Assembly (NCBI GenBank): GCA_030267565.1
Contig: BRXU01000006.1
Location: forward strand, 4,948,001 to 5,012,000
Direction: 5' to 3'
DNA length: 64,000 nucleotides
Origin: Pleodorina starrii
Lineage: Eukaryota; Chlorophyta; Chlorophyceae; Chlamydomonadales; Volvocaceae
Positions 23,304 to 35,415 of the stretch are shown piece after piece. Positions within the stretch are counted from its first letter, which is position 1. Each line of letters starts with the position of its first letter. The position numbers and the translations under genes were made by a program. Below the pieces are notes generated by a model that saw only the letters and a program-made list of their open reading frames with translations, was not told the DNA's origin and ran no database searches.

Positions 23304-26300
23304 ATGGACAATAGTGCAGACGACGCCGGCGGCACATCGCCGACCCTGACTGCGCAGCAGCTGTTGGAGAGGTGTATTGTCCCTATCAAGGCCGAATACA
23401 TCATTCGTAAGGTGCATACTGCATTTTCACATGTAGATAAGGCAGCTTCGCGCCTTCGGTTTTAGTACGCGCCCGACACATCCGACCGGCGGCGTTGCCC
23501 GCTGCGAAAGTAGGTTGACAGTCTGACACCCTTACATGCAGGCACAACCCCCAAAGCAGGGCGATGCCAACTCCGCGCCTGCATCTGTGGAGAGCGCACC
23601 AACTGATGAGCCAGCAGCAACTGCAGCCGCCACCGCCGGGCAAAAGCAGGACCGCGAACAGGAGCAGAGCAGGAGCAAATCCCGAAAGCAGATGCGCAAG
23701 GTGGGCCACTTCACTCCAGGGCGGTTGACCAGGGGAGGGGGGCTGACGCAAGTGGGTGCTGGGGACCTCTTGTCGTACCCGCTGTGGTTCGCTGCTCACG
23801 TCAGGGGTGGCTGGTGTCTAGCGGAGCTCTCACTGGGCTCGTTCCCCTGAGCCAAGCCCCCGCCTCCCACTGAGTTGCCGTACGAACGCTGCCGTACTGT
23901 ACGACAGGATTTCCGGGCGAGTCGCCTGGCGGAGCTGTGCACCAACTACGCACTGGGGCGCTGCACGTTCGGCGAGCGCTGCCGGTTCAGCCATGACCTG
24001 ACAGAGTACATCAGGTCCAAACCCGCCGACCTGCCGGGGGTGTGCCCCTGGACTGCCGTACGCGCCACGTGTCCGTACGGTGAGGCGATGGGAGACCAAG
24101 CGAATCAACGTGTTCTCATCATCGTGTTCTCTTCTCCCGCGTGCGTTTGGACGGGGAGTCTGGGACATAGCGGTTCAGGCACCAAGCAAGACGAGTAGAC
24201 GACAGGGGCGCGAAACGATCCATCCCCCGCTCTGCATATGTTGCCATGTTGCCAACTGCGCCACACACACACGCACGAGTGGGTATCGTGTATTCAGAAC
24301 TCGGGCGCAGCGGGTGCCCCTTTCGGAGAGGGTTTGAAGAAGAAACGCGTCGAAGTGTACAGCCCCCCCCTGGTAGGCGGCCCTGGCGAACGGACCGTAG
24401 TGCACTACTCTGTCTGTACCCTTCATCTCAACATTACCGGATGGTTTTCAATTGCGTCGCCGTACCCCGTACGTGTGTGGATGTGGATGTGGATGTGTGG
24501 GGGGGCGGGGTTGGGTCACCGCACGACAGGCATCACCTGCCGCTACGCACGATCCCACGGGTCGGAAGATGAACTCCACCGGACGCTCGCGACCGTGCTC
24601 GCGGCGGCGGAGACGACGGCGACGGCCGGCGACGCTGCCGCCGCCGCGGAAGGGGCCGGCGGCGATGCAGCGGCTGCGTCGGCACCGGCAGGGAATGAGG
24701 CAGTCTGTGCGCTGCCGCCGCCGACTTCGATGGAGAAGGAGACCAACTTTCTGAGCAAGGACGTGCAGACACTGCTGTGGAAGAACAGGTGAGCCGGTGG
24801 TGGGGCGTTTTGGGGGTGGAGATAAAACACGGGTACGGCACCGTACACTCTCTGGAGCGTGCTCGGCCGGCAGGGCGGAAACCGCCGTGGCTCGAATATG
24901 TGAAGTAGTGCATAATGAACCAGTACTCGCACATGCCCGTACTTCCATTCATGTCTGTCGTACTCGGGCTGTTTGTATGATACGACAGGTACGACTTCAG
25001 CCGCTCCGACGCGATCCTCAAATCCATGGATCTGCGCATCTCCTTCAAGCACCAGCCCAAGCCCATGCCAGGAGAGGGCGGCGGCGGCGGCGGTCGCGGC
25101 GGCGGCGGCGGCGGTCGCGGCGGCGGCGGTCGCGGCAAGAAGGGCGGCAAGGGTGGCCCCGACGCGGCAGCGGATGCCCCCGGAGAGACGCAGGTCCCGG
25201 ATGCGCCTCTGGAACCACAGCAGCCCCAACAGCCCCAGCAGCCCCAGCAGCAGCAGAATGGCGTGGGGGAGGTTCTTGGGGCCGTGAAGATGGAGGCGGA
25301 GGCGGAGACAGAGGCGGTCGGTGTTGTGGTGGAAGTGAAGGGGGAGGTGAAGGTGGAGGTGAAGGCGGAGGAGCCAGGCGCGGACATGGAGGTCGACGCG
25401 GGCGCGGGTGCGGGCGGGGACGCTGCGTCGTCCCCCTTCTCAGCGGAACAGGCCGCCATTGCCACCACCACCACCATCACCACCACCACCACCACCACCA
25501 CCACCAATGTCAAGGCGGAAGAGGGCGGCTCCGCGGACGACGGCCCCGCCGCCAAGCGGCAGCGGACTGGTGACGCCGCCGCCGCCGTCGCCGCCGCCGC
25601 CGTCGCGGCCCTTGCCACTCCGCCGCCAGCCAGCGACGCAGCGGCAGTGGCCTCGCTGGCGGCGGAACGGGAGGGAGGGACGTTGGCGGCCGGCGCCGAC
25701 GGCGGCGGCGACGCACCTGCGGGTCGGTCGGGTGGAGCGGAGGCGGTTTCGGAGGCCCGTGCGGCGCATGTGGAGTTGCCTCTGCGGCCGTGTGAGCGGC
25801 GGCGCGTGGACTTCCGCGGGAAGACCTATTTGGCGCCGCTGACGACGGTGGGCAACCTGCCGTTCAGGTGGGGGAGAGGGAGGCGGGGGGCGGCGGCGGC
25901 GGCGGAGGGGGGGTGCAGCTGGGGAATAGGGAGCGACGGCAGCGAAGCCACCACTGCAGCAGCAGCAGTAGGGCTCAGGAGAGGGGAAAGGGGTGGTTGC
26001 AATGTCGTTGCTTTTGCTGTTGTTGCAGCTGCCCGGGGGTCGACAGGGGCGGGGCAGGGAGCGCTGCCTCGCTGTCCGCCGCCGCTGGCAGGAGAGTGCC
26101 CCTCCTTCATCACCCCCCGTCCCTTCACCCTTTATCACCCCACTCCACGTCACCTCCGCCCTCCCTCGCCCCACCCCGTCCCGCGCTCCCGCTCCCCACC
26201 TCCCCGCCTCTCCGCCGCTGCAGGCGCGTGTGCAAGTTGCTCGGCGTGGATGTGACGTGCGGCGAGATGGCTCTGGCCACCAACCTGCTTCAGGGCCAGG

Positions 26301-29300
26301 CCAGCGAGTGGGCGCTCATGAAGAGACATCCGTGTGAGGACTGCTTCGGAGTGCAGGTGGGCGAGGGGGCGGGTGTGGGGGGGGGCTGGGCTGGGCTGGG
26401 CTGGGCTGGGGGGGTATGGATGTGCGCCCCGGTCGCAACGACCCGCGGGTCGCTATCTCGAGGCTCGCCCTGACTTGGGGTGCCCACCCCTGCGCTCACC
26501 GCCCGCGGGACCTCATCCGCCGTCGTCCGGTCCGGTCCGGTCAGGTATCCCACTGGAGCCCTTTTGCCCTTTTGCCCTTTCGCCCGAGAGACCATTCTGC
26601 CGGCCCTCTGTTAGTTCGGACGCTTCTCACTCGGCGCTTGCCTACCACCCGCCCCTCTTCCTTTCCCTTGCCCCGCTGCCCGCACCCTCTCCAAACCCAA
26701 TCCCCCCACGCCGCGTCTCCTTTCCAGCGCTGCGGTCTCACTGCGGTCTCACCCCGTCTGGTGTTGTTGGACTGGTCGTGTTCTTGCCCCACCCGCACCC
26801 GCACCCCCACTGCCCCACCCACCCGCACCCGCACCCAGATTTGCGGCGGCTACCCTGACGCCCTGTCCCGTGTGGGTCAGCTGCTGGGCGAGCAGTTGGC
26901 GGTGGACTTTGTGGACATCAACATGGGCTGCCCCATTGACCTGGTGGGTGGCTGGCTGGGTGGCTGGCTGGGGGGGGTGGCTGGTTGGGGTTTCCCTACC
27001 TCCTGGCCTCTTGGCGCATTAACTTTCACGGGTTGCCTACCGACTGACTTACCTACTGACTGACTGACCGGCTGACTGACCGGCCGACCTGCTGCAGGTG
27101 TGCGACAAGAACGCGGGGTCGGCGCTGCTGCGGCAGCCGCGGCGCATCGAGCAGATCCTGAGGGCCACCTCGGCGGCGCTCGGCGACACGCCGCTGACGT
27201 TCAAGACGCGCAAGGGCTTCAACGACGGGGAGGACGTGAGTGCACCGGGGCCGGGCCGCTGCATCGTGCCGCTGCATCGTGTCTTTTTGCGGCGGATCGT
27301 GTCTTTTTGCCGTAATCCTGCCCCGGCTCCCTGGCTCCCCGCGCCGCCGCGCTCACGCCTGGCTGCCTTCTCCAGCCCTCTGGATGTCCGGTGGGATTGG
27401 AGCCCTTCGCTCACTCACTCACTCGCTCACTCACGGCCTCCTCAAAGCGCACTTGTCAAAGCCCCCCAGGCTGTCATCTGCTGCGCCCCTCGGGCACCCC
27501 TACCCCTACCCCTACCACCACCAGTACGTGCCGGAGGGTCTCTCGGCGGGATCGGCTGCGCTGAACTGGGTTGCACTCGGATCCGATCCGCTGCCCTCCG
27601 CTCCGCTGCGCTCCGCAGGTGGCTCACACATTTCTTCACAAGGCCGGCGAGTGGGGCGCGGCGGCGGTGACGTTGCACGGGCGGACCCGGCAGCAGCGCT
27701 ACAGCAGACTGGCGGACTGGGACTACATCCAGCGGTGTGTGGAGGGGGAGGGGGAGGGGGAGGAGGAGTGCTAGCTGCTGGGGCTGCTGCCGGTGGGGCT
27801 ACGCCTCGGACCGTCGGACGCGCTCGCCTCGGTCCTCAACCCGCCTGGATCGCAGCAGCCCGCATCATACACACCCGCCCCCGACCTGACATGGACATGC
27901 GCCTTTCCCGGCCGTCTCCCCTCACGCCCTCCCTCCCTCCCCGCCTCCCCGCCCCCACCGCCGGCTCCCTCCGTGCTGGTCTGCAGCTGCGGCGAGTCGT
28001 GCACCTCGGCGGGTCTGCAGCTGATTGGCAACGGCGACGTGTTTTCCTACCTGGACTGGAACCGGCAGATGGAGGACGCGGGAGGACACCTGGCGGCGCT
28101 CATGATCGGCCGCGGCGCGCTGATCAAGCCCTGGATCTTTACAGGTGCTAGCCGTGCCGCATCTTTGGGGCGGCGGGTTGTACCGGCTTAGTACGGCGGG
28201 TGTACGATACACAACGCGCGATGAACGACAGTACGATCTCGGCGGAGGCCCAGGTTCAGTGGACGTGTCTGTCGTGTACGGTATGCGACGTATACACACG
28301 CCAGCTGCCACCCGAAGAAAATCCTAAACCCAACCCAACCCAACTTAAACCAACCGGATATGCCACTCGCCGCGTCCATTCGTGTCCGCCCCGACTCCGG
28401 CCCCAGAGATTAAGGAGCAGCGGCACTGGGACATCTCGGCCACCGAGCGGCTGGACCTGTACAAGCAGTTTTGCTGTGTGGGGCTGGAGCACTGGGGCAG
28501 CGACAGCCGCGGAGTGGAGACCACCCGGCGCTTCCTGCTGGAGTGGATGTCCTTCACGTGCAGGTACCCCGGGGGGGAGGGGGGCGGGTTGCACCTATAC
28601 GGGTGGGCGGCAGATAAGGTACCCGGCTGCGTCTCGCTCTGCCGGAAACAGAGAAATGAGGGGGAGGGGGGTGGCGATGCGGTTTCCGGCACCCCGAAGA
28701 GCCCACCCAGCTCTGCCTCCATGCTTGCTCCCCGCCCCTTTGCTCGCCCACACGAGGGGCTCCTGACGCACACACCACTCCGTAGCCCCGCCCAATGACC
28801 AAACCCTAAGACCTAAGCTCGAAACCGAAACCCAAAACCGAAACCCAAACCGGCCCGGCAGGTACGTGCCCGTGGGTCTTCTGGAGGTGGTTCCGCAGCA
28901 GATGAACCACCGGCCGCCGCCCTTCCGCGGCCGCAACGAGCTGGAGTCGCTGCTGGCCTCCGAGGAGCCGCAGGTGCGCTACCCCCCCCCCCCCTGGGCC
29001 AATGCGGCCCGTCCGTGCGTCCGTTCCTTTTCCTCGGCAGCACGAGGCTATCAGGCTAATCTTCCTCCCCGCGGCCGCCCTGTCCGGGCCGTCCATCCCC
29101 GCTGCCTGCTCGTTGCCGCGTGTGGCATGCACCTAGCGGTAGGAGTGGTTGAGCCCAAACCTGCCTCCCGACCCCTCCCCTCCTCAGGACTGGATCCGAA
29201 TCAGCGAAATGCTGCTGGGCCCGCCGCCCGCTCCCATCACCTCCTTCGCCGCAAAGCACAAGAGCAACTCGTACGCGGCAGCGCCCGGGGCGGCCAGCGA

Positions 29301-29322
29301 GCTGGACATGGCGCGCGGGTGA
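23304..29322 (+). CDS. DUS3: tRNA-dihydrouridine(47) synthase, DUS3 type (13 exons, 876 aa)
   Basis: FMN-dependent enzyme that reduces uridine to dihydrouridine, at position 47 of tRNA in the known DUS3 family. Exons: 23304-23411, 23542-23700, 23908-24079, 24530-24788, 24989-25867, 26224-26356, 26839-26943, 27098-27235, 27619-27734, 27987-28144, 28407-28563, 28862-28973, 29188-29322 (2,631 nt, phases consistent). The N-terminal [12 protein letters not shown] resembles the family start. Two CCCH zinc fingers follow: C100-x7-C108-x5-C114-x3-H118 and C135-x8-C144-x5-C150-x5-H156. The DUS TIM barrel runs from about residue 507, with [24 protein letters not shown] (catalytic Cys601), [26 protein letters not shown] and [13 protein letters not shown]. 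Between fingers and barrel lies a family-atypical insert of about 270 residues with an RGG-like Gly tract, acidic runs and a Thr homopolymer. The start MDNSADD was chosen because it lies just before the conserved block. Confidence 0.94.
25454..25507 (+). repeat. CAC/ACC trinucleotide run inside DUS3 exon 5
   Basis: A run of ACC/CAC triplets with one ATC interruption encodes a near-pure Thr tract in the linker between the zinc fingers and the catalytic barrel of DUS3. It is in frame and should be length-variable. Confidence 0.85.
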
Positions 29323-29761
29323 CGCGGCGTGCTGAACCGACGGACGGACGGTCGGCGGATGGACGACCCACGGCTCGGTCGGTCGAGCAGCGAGCTGGAT
29401 GTGGTATGGGGACGTTGAGTGATAGGTGATGGAGAGGACAGGACGACTACAGAGACAGAAAGCGACCCGCGGGTCAGAGGTCGTAGTGCACGTCCTCCCT
29501 GCCTGCTGACTCGAGGCCTAGACAGCCGTGGCAGCGCCCTCGGAAAGCGGTCTTGCCCTGGTTTTGGCGGTTGGACCGAGGACTGAGCCGGTCTTGCAGG
29601 TTCGTGGGGCGGACGGTAGGTGAGGGGCGCCTCCCTCGACTGGATGCAACATGCGTTTGGCGATTGGCCCACAAAGGGAAGCCTGAAGCCCGAAGCATTG
29701 CTGCGGATCACATCGAGACCGAAAGTCCGAAAGGTGGTCCAGGTCCCGAACACAACACGGA

Positions 29762-29766
29762 TGTAA
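29762..29766 (+). terminator. Candidate TGTAA poly(A) signal for DUS3
   Basis: TGTAA, the usual volvocine polyadenylation signal, lies about 440 nt after the DUS3 stop codon. It is the first plus-strand copy I found downstream. Cleavage would be expected some 10-20 nt further on. Confidence 0.45.
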
Positions 29767-31017
29767 CAGCAATGCGCGCAACGTAACGAACAAATCGTTG
29801 CAGGACAGGCGCAGCCCCATGTCGCGCGCCGCATCGCCTGCGAAACGCGCCGTTGCAAGGAAGCGAACGCGATCGCCCCGAAGCATCCACACCGGCGACC
29901 GCGCGCCACACTCGGTCCCCCACTTGCTGCGGAGCGCAGCAGAGCGCTCTGCGTGCACGGTCCGCGCAGATGCGCAACAGTCGGGTATGTCTACTGTATG
30001 CAGTACACTTCATCAGCCAAATAAGCGAATCAATCAGAACCGGTCCGCGCTGAACCCCAAGTTAGGGATGCGCTACACCTCCGCTGCCGCAGCAGGTGGC
30101 CGCGGTACTCATGTCCACCCGGCCGGCCCAGCCCTTGCCGATTGCCCCCGTCCACACACCGACATCGTCCCCACAGCGCCTCGCCAGGCTGCGCCGCTGG
30201 TTCAATGGCCGCCCCAGTGCATCCCCGCCCCTCTGGCGGATGTCCCTTCCTCACTCCAGGCCCAATGCCGATGAGCATAGGACGAGACGAGGCGCTCCGC
30301 CGCACAGACCCGGTCGCCCACCCAGCGGACGACCCACCGGCCCATCACTCACCGTACCTGATGCCTCCAGCCGTTGTGGGGAGTGCCACCCTCCCACCGG
30401 AAGAAGCCCCAGCCGCCTTCAGCAGACGTGATGCTCAGTAATGCACATGTTCAGTTCAGTTGAGTTGATCAGTCGTTTCACGGCCATCAGCCTCTCCCAG
30501 CCCGCCTGGAGCAGAGGCCGCGCGCTCCTGGCTCTCGCGTATCCCCGGGCCCACCGCATCTCCTCTTGAAGGCCAAAGCTCCCTCTTCGAAAGCCACTTC
30601 CAAGGATCACAACGAAAGGGAAGTTTCACTGGCCTCGTTGAGCAAAAGACGCACCACAGGGCGCGTCCGCCCGTCCAGGAAAACCCTATACGATCCCCCG
30701 TGTCGTACGCTGTACAAGCATACAACCCCAATACCCCTACAACCCTTTTCCCCGCAGGTCCTCCCCTCCTACTCCATGCCCCAGAGCTTCGAAGAACCAA
30801 TACGGTCTAAGCACCTCAGCGCACTAGCGTAGAGAGGCCGAAACCACAATCGAAAGTGGCGCCAAACAAACGAGCACCACGTCACAGCACGTCACGTCAC
30901 AGCACGACCAGGCAGCACCACGAGCATGCAATTGGGTTTTTTTTCCAGGAGTTGACAGGTCCGTCGCGTCACCTTGCTGACTAACTTATCCCCGCCGGGC
31001 GTCGTGCCGGACGGTCA
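29767..31017. other. Convergent intergenic region between DUS3 and the ARFRP1-type gene
   Basis: About 1.25 kb with no supported exon on either strand. It should contain the 3' UTR of the minus-strand GTPase gene; no minus-strand TGTAA was seen, so its 3' end is unknown. Open frames at 29798-30441 are overlapping and Pro/Arg-biased. Confidence 0.45.
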
Positions 31018-31703
31018 TCAGGCTCCGCTGCGTACCCGCAACCGGATTGCTCTGTGGCTCCGCCTGATGGTTTCTACCAGCCACTCCACGCCCTCCTTCA
31101 GCCCCTGGCCGGTGTAGGCACTGACGGGGAGCACCTTGAATTGGCGCCCCTCCACGCGCTCAATCCCGAAAGCCTGCCCCACGTCCTGCGAGCTGGCTGC
31201 CCCTTCCAGGTCCTGCTTATTGGCCATGATCAGCAACGGAGCGCCGCTGAGCTCCCTGTGCTCCAGCATGCGGTCCAGCGCGGCCCTGCTCTCGTCGAAG
31301 CGGCTCCGGTTGGCGGCATCGACCACGTAGACGATGGCATGGGCCTCGCTGTAGTACTTGTCCCATATGGAGCGCAGGCCGCTCTGCCCACCCAGGTCCC
31401 AGAAGACCAGATTGTTTTTGTGAGCCTCGATGCGCCCGACGTTAAGCCCGACGGTCGGCAGGATTTTGCCCGGGTCGAGCCCTATCGACTGCGTGAAAAT
31501 GGTTTTCAGCCGCTCCAGAACCTGAATATGATGACACGAGCGATCGTTCAGAGGGCGTCCAGTGTCAATCCATGTTCGATGTTCCAGTTTGGCAGTTGAA
31601 GGCTCACATTCGTTTTGCCCGCCTTGTCCACGCCCAGGATTAGGACGTGAAATTCATCCTTTCGAAAGATGTACTCATAAAACCCATACAACAGAGAAAA
31701 CAT
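31018..31703 (-). CDS. ARFRP1: ARF-related small GTPase, ARFRP1 type (2 exons, 199 aa)
   Basis: Small GTPase that in other eukaryotes acts at the trans-Golgi to recruit ARL1 and golgins. Exons on the minus strand: 31608-31703 and 31018-31521, joined in phase 0. The N-terminus MFSLLYGFYEYIFRKDEFHV lacks Gly2, matching the non-myristoylated ARFRP1 class rather than ARF. Motifs: G1 GVDKAGKT (residues 24-31; most relatives have GLDNAGKT followed by T, here followed by N), switch I PTVGLN, G3 WDLGGQ, G4 NKQD, G5 SAYTGQG. IWDKYYSEAHAIVYVVD is strongly ARFRP1-like. Length agrees with the roughly 200-residue human protein. Confidence 0.93.
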
Positions 31704-32429
31704 GCGTGCGCTTCGGGTTCCCGGTGGCACAACGTCAATTCAGCCTACGGTACGCCGGGAACAAGGTACATGTCCTAGAGGCTCTTATGCCAAGTGCAAA
31801 ATATGTAACGATTTTTTGATAAGCATCTCAGTTTGGGGAGGACAAACAGTCAGGCTGTTGCCCGTTTGTGAGTTCGTACTGCCGCACCGAAGGCGAATGC
31901 CGTTGTGTGACGGCGCTGCACGCGCAAAATGCCCGTCGCTGTATCGCATCTCTGGATTCGGCGGCATCCTGCGGCCAGCCGGTATGAGCTACAGCTGCAA
32001 TCCATGGTGACCCGCCGGGTCAGATACAACGAATGCGCAAATTCGATTTATGGACCAGCATCTGCCTTTAACACTGCTAGGCTTGCTGCAAGCAAAGTTC
32101 TTCGTTCCATTCTGTCCCTATTGATACCAGGCACGCCCACTTGCCCTTTGGTGCAGTTCACACCGTACTATTTCGCTGCCCAGTCTTAAATATGACGGCA
32201 CAGCCCACTCCTGCCTGATTGGAACGCATTTGCCTTATTGGAACGCATTTTCCCAAACACACGAAGCCGTCGAAATTTCGCCGCTGTCATCACGTTTGAT
32301 TACGGAATCACCCGTATCGTCGTCAGTATCAGGCGCGCGCTCTGCCATGTGAGGCTTGCTCGATCTGTCGGCGCTAAGAAGTGACTAACGCTAAAACTCA
32401 ATTAGGCAAGCACTGAAAAAAAATTCCGC
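31704..32429. other. Divergent promoter region between the ARFRP1-type gene and the next plus-strand gene
   Basis: A 0.73-kb spacer, AT-rich relative to its surroundings, presumably carrying both promoters. A near-duplication of TTGGAACGCATTT occurs at about 32219-32252. No gene or RNA is recognised. Confidence 0.5.
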
Positions 32430-33948
32430 ATGTCAGTTGCGCAGACAGACGAGGGAGGCACTTGGCGCGCCACCGAGATGTCCGAGGTTACCACCAGTGG
32501 CGCTGGCGAAGCGGAAGAGGCAGGTGGTGGTGGTGGTGGTGGTGACCAGCCTGCATGGCCACCTTCGTCGCCCACACTGCACGACCGACTGGCAGGCGAA
32601 CGGCACGTGCCAAGGCCGGTGCCGTCGCTGGGCCTGGAGGTGCGCACCGACGCGGCGCGCTGGGGTGCTCGGAACGGGCCGAAACGGAACGTCGTCGAAC
32701 GGTGTTGCGAGGAGGCGGGATCCACCATTTCGGCATCGTTAAGTTGACCCTAAAGGGCAATTCGGCTTTGTCAGGCAGCAAAGCGGCAGAGGTTCATGAT
32801 GGATGTGACCCACGGGTCGGCTCGTCCAGATTGTGGTTAAAGACCTGCTGGGAACACGCAAAATCCCGGGCCCTGAACCGCAAGCCGCTGCCGGGGGGGT
32901 AAAGGGGCTCATTATATTCACCGCCCGGGCTGCGTGCACCGGCTCGCTGCCGTACACTTGACCTGCCGTACCAGACTGCGCCGGCTCCTGCTCGCACCCA
33001 CCGCACCCATTCAACGGCCGGCGATCCCTTTTTGGGGGTTTCCGCTGTGTGATATGTGAAACGGTTGCCTCATTGATTCAGGACGCCGGGCTGCTGGACC
33101 GCGACGAGGTGGCCCGACAGGCCGGTCTGAGCTCGGAGGAGGCGGAGCGGCTGTGGCGCGAGGCTCAGGACGAGGTGCTGGCGGAGCTCAAGGGGGAGGT
33201 GGGTGGCGCCGGGGAGGACGGGAAGATGGGGGGGGCGAGCCACGGGCAAGGTACCCGGGGAAGAGGTGGTGCCGCACCCCTTTTCACACACACACACCTT
33301 GTCTCACTCGGGCCGCACAGGCTGCCTTGCGGCGCGCTTCTTCAGAAGACGGAAGCGGCGACGGAGGAGTCAGACGGAAGCACCGCCGCAGTGGCGGCGG
33401 CAGCGGCAGCGAGGGCCCCAGCTACGGCTCGGAAGGTGCGCGCCATCGGCATTTGGGATGCCGTACAAGGGAAGTGCCGTACACAGTGCCGTATATTGCC
33501 GCACGAACACGAGCTCGGGAACCTCCCGACCCACCCACCGGGTCTTTACCCACATACCGGCTCCTCTCCCGCCCCGCACACACACCGCGCCAGCCAGCGG
33601 TCGCACCTCCGACGGCGGGCCCTGCATCTCCTCCCGCAGCGGGCGGAGATCCAACCCCGACCCACTGACCGACACACCGTCCTCTGACCCGACCCCTGAG
33701 CCCTGTCCTCGATCCCGCAACCTAAAAACCCTAAAACCCTAAAACCCCTAAAAACTTTAAAACCCTAAAACCCGCACCCAGGCGCTCTGTGGAAGTTCGC
33801 TCGCGCCGCCGCCCTGGAGCGCCACGTGCGAGTGCATGACGTACTCCAGGGAGTGGCCGCCGCCCCCGTGGACCTGCAGCGACTGGACAGCAAGGAGGGG
33901 CAGATGCCGCCAGCACCCGGCTCCGGCCCCATCCCGCCATCGGGATGA
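32430..33948 (+). CDS. Unrecognised small protein (4 exons, 202 aa)
   Basis: Predicted exons: 32430-32639, 33082-33198, 33321-33435, 33782-33948 (609 nt, phases consistent). The N-terminal 70 residues contain a Gly tract and a Pro-rich stretch. Exon 2 encodes a charged helical segment, DAGLLDRDEVARQAGLSSEE, followed by ERLWREAQDEVLAELKGE. Exon 3 is Ser/Gly/Arg-rich. Exon 4 gives ALWKFARAAALERHVRVHDV and a short Pro-rich end. No known domain is recognised. The coherent phases and helical exons 2 and 4 favour a real gene; exon 1 is the least certain because its donor (GTGCGC) could be chosen differently. Confidence 0.55.
33721..33780. repeat. Interstitial telomere-like CCCTAAAA tract
   Basis: Six or so imperfect copies of CCCTAAAA (complement TTTTAGGG, the Chlamydomonas telomere unit) lie directly before the last exon of the small unrecognised gene. 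Shorter TTTTAGGG-like tracts occur at about 41098-41137, 48112-48142 and 49562-49578. Confidence 0.8.
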
Positions 33949-35415
33949 GACCCGGAAGGAGGGCCAACGAGGGCCGGGACCGGGACTTGAAGGGGGACCG
34001 GCGGGGTGGCAATGGCAGCAGCGGCTGCAGGGGTTGAAGGGGTTGAACGGGAAGCGGAGGGGCGGCTGGAGGGAGGAGACCTGAATCTAGACGGAAAGGG
34101 GGAGGGAGAGGGAGAGGGGGAGAGAGTGGGAATGGGGAATGGCGGAGGGGCCGCTCCTCCGGGGGGGTCTTGGCTGAGTGAGATGGTCGCTCGTCAGAAG
34201 TGGCAGGCCCGCCAGGAGGATGGAGGAACTGGCAATGTCGTACAGTGCGAGCTGATCAGCTGCTGGCGTCCAAAAAACCCTAAGAAAGACGCGAAACTTA
34301 CAAATCCGCCGATTCGATAGATGGACGCAACCCGCAACCGGAAACACAGTAGCGTCCATATCTCCGATGATCCCGGTATTGGGACAATGTCTGCTGTCCG
34401 ATAAGCACATACGTCAAATGCCACAACACATGCACGTTTCCGCAATGCAGCCCGCCGGTGACCATCCTCCTTCCCTCCCTCCTCGCCCGATGAACGTATG
34501 CTGCCCGGCTGCCTGCGGGACTGACACATCACCCCACAGCCCACAGCCTCCGCGCGCCATCCAGCTTCCGTCCGTCCTTATGTACCAGCTATGTCACATA
34601 GCCTATGTGCTTTGCGTTGCTAAAGTGTTATGAGCCTGCACCTTGCTTCACGTGCCCTTTGCTTCACACGCATAAAATGATGGACAAATAAAAGCCTTAT
34701 CAGTCCCTGCTCTATCTAGGCACCAGTCGTCGGCGACACGGACAACACCCCCGCAGGGGGGGGGGGGGTCGTGCGCCTCACAAGTCACAGGACGTCAATG
34801 TATCAACGGGCTGTTTCGGCACCCAAGGCACCAGCTATATAAAGCCGTGTGAGAGGTCATAACAGAAAACACCGCGAGGTGGGAAAGTCAGGCGGCAAAG
34901 CGCTCAGCTGCTGCTGATGGGCACTGCAACCGTCAACATGGCTCCTTGGCCACGCTGCCAACACAGTTCGTAGTCGGAGCCGCATGCATGCCGCCGTTGC
35001 GGCCATGTTCCTGTGGACTGTGAGTGTGTGTGTGTGTCTCGATGTGTGTCTCGATGTGTGTCTTGGTGTGTGCGTCGATGATGCGCTGCACGACCCCCCT
35101 TACTACGTTTCGGGTTGACTCCAGGGGCCAACACTGAACGCCTGCTGTGTCAGCAAAAAACTGGATCCTGGATCCGAGGTCCGGTGGTTTGTCGTACCGC
35201 TGGCTGCGGTTGTAGTCGTTGCGTGCCGTTGCTGCTGCAACATGTAAACAGGGGGTTCGGGCGGAAGGGAGCGGGAGGCGGGGTCGAGGTGGGCGCCACG
35301 CCGGCAACGGGACAGAAAGATCAAGAGTCAAGGAAGTGCTGCTAACTATCTTTCAAAATATGCCCGAGCCCCCGAGGAGGACACACCCGACCAGGCGACC
35401 AAGTGACAGAACGAG
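33949..35415. other. Convergent intergenic region with simple repeats
   Basis: About 1.47 kb between the small gene and the stop of the large minus-strand gene. It contains GA-rich low complexity (34080-34140), a short G run near 34757 and a GTGTGT/GTCTCGAT-rich tract at about 35020-35085. A minus-strand TGTAA lies at 34298-34302, about 1.1 kb beyond the large gene's stop, and could be its poly(A) signal. A TATA-like CTATATAAAG at about 34835 has no gene attached. Confidence 0.5.

Noticed and set aside
34830..34980. CTATATAAAG as a plus-strand promoter
   Set aside because: The first ATG downstream (34917) opens only an 18-codon frame and no spliced continuation was found.
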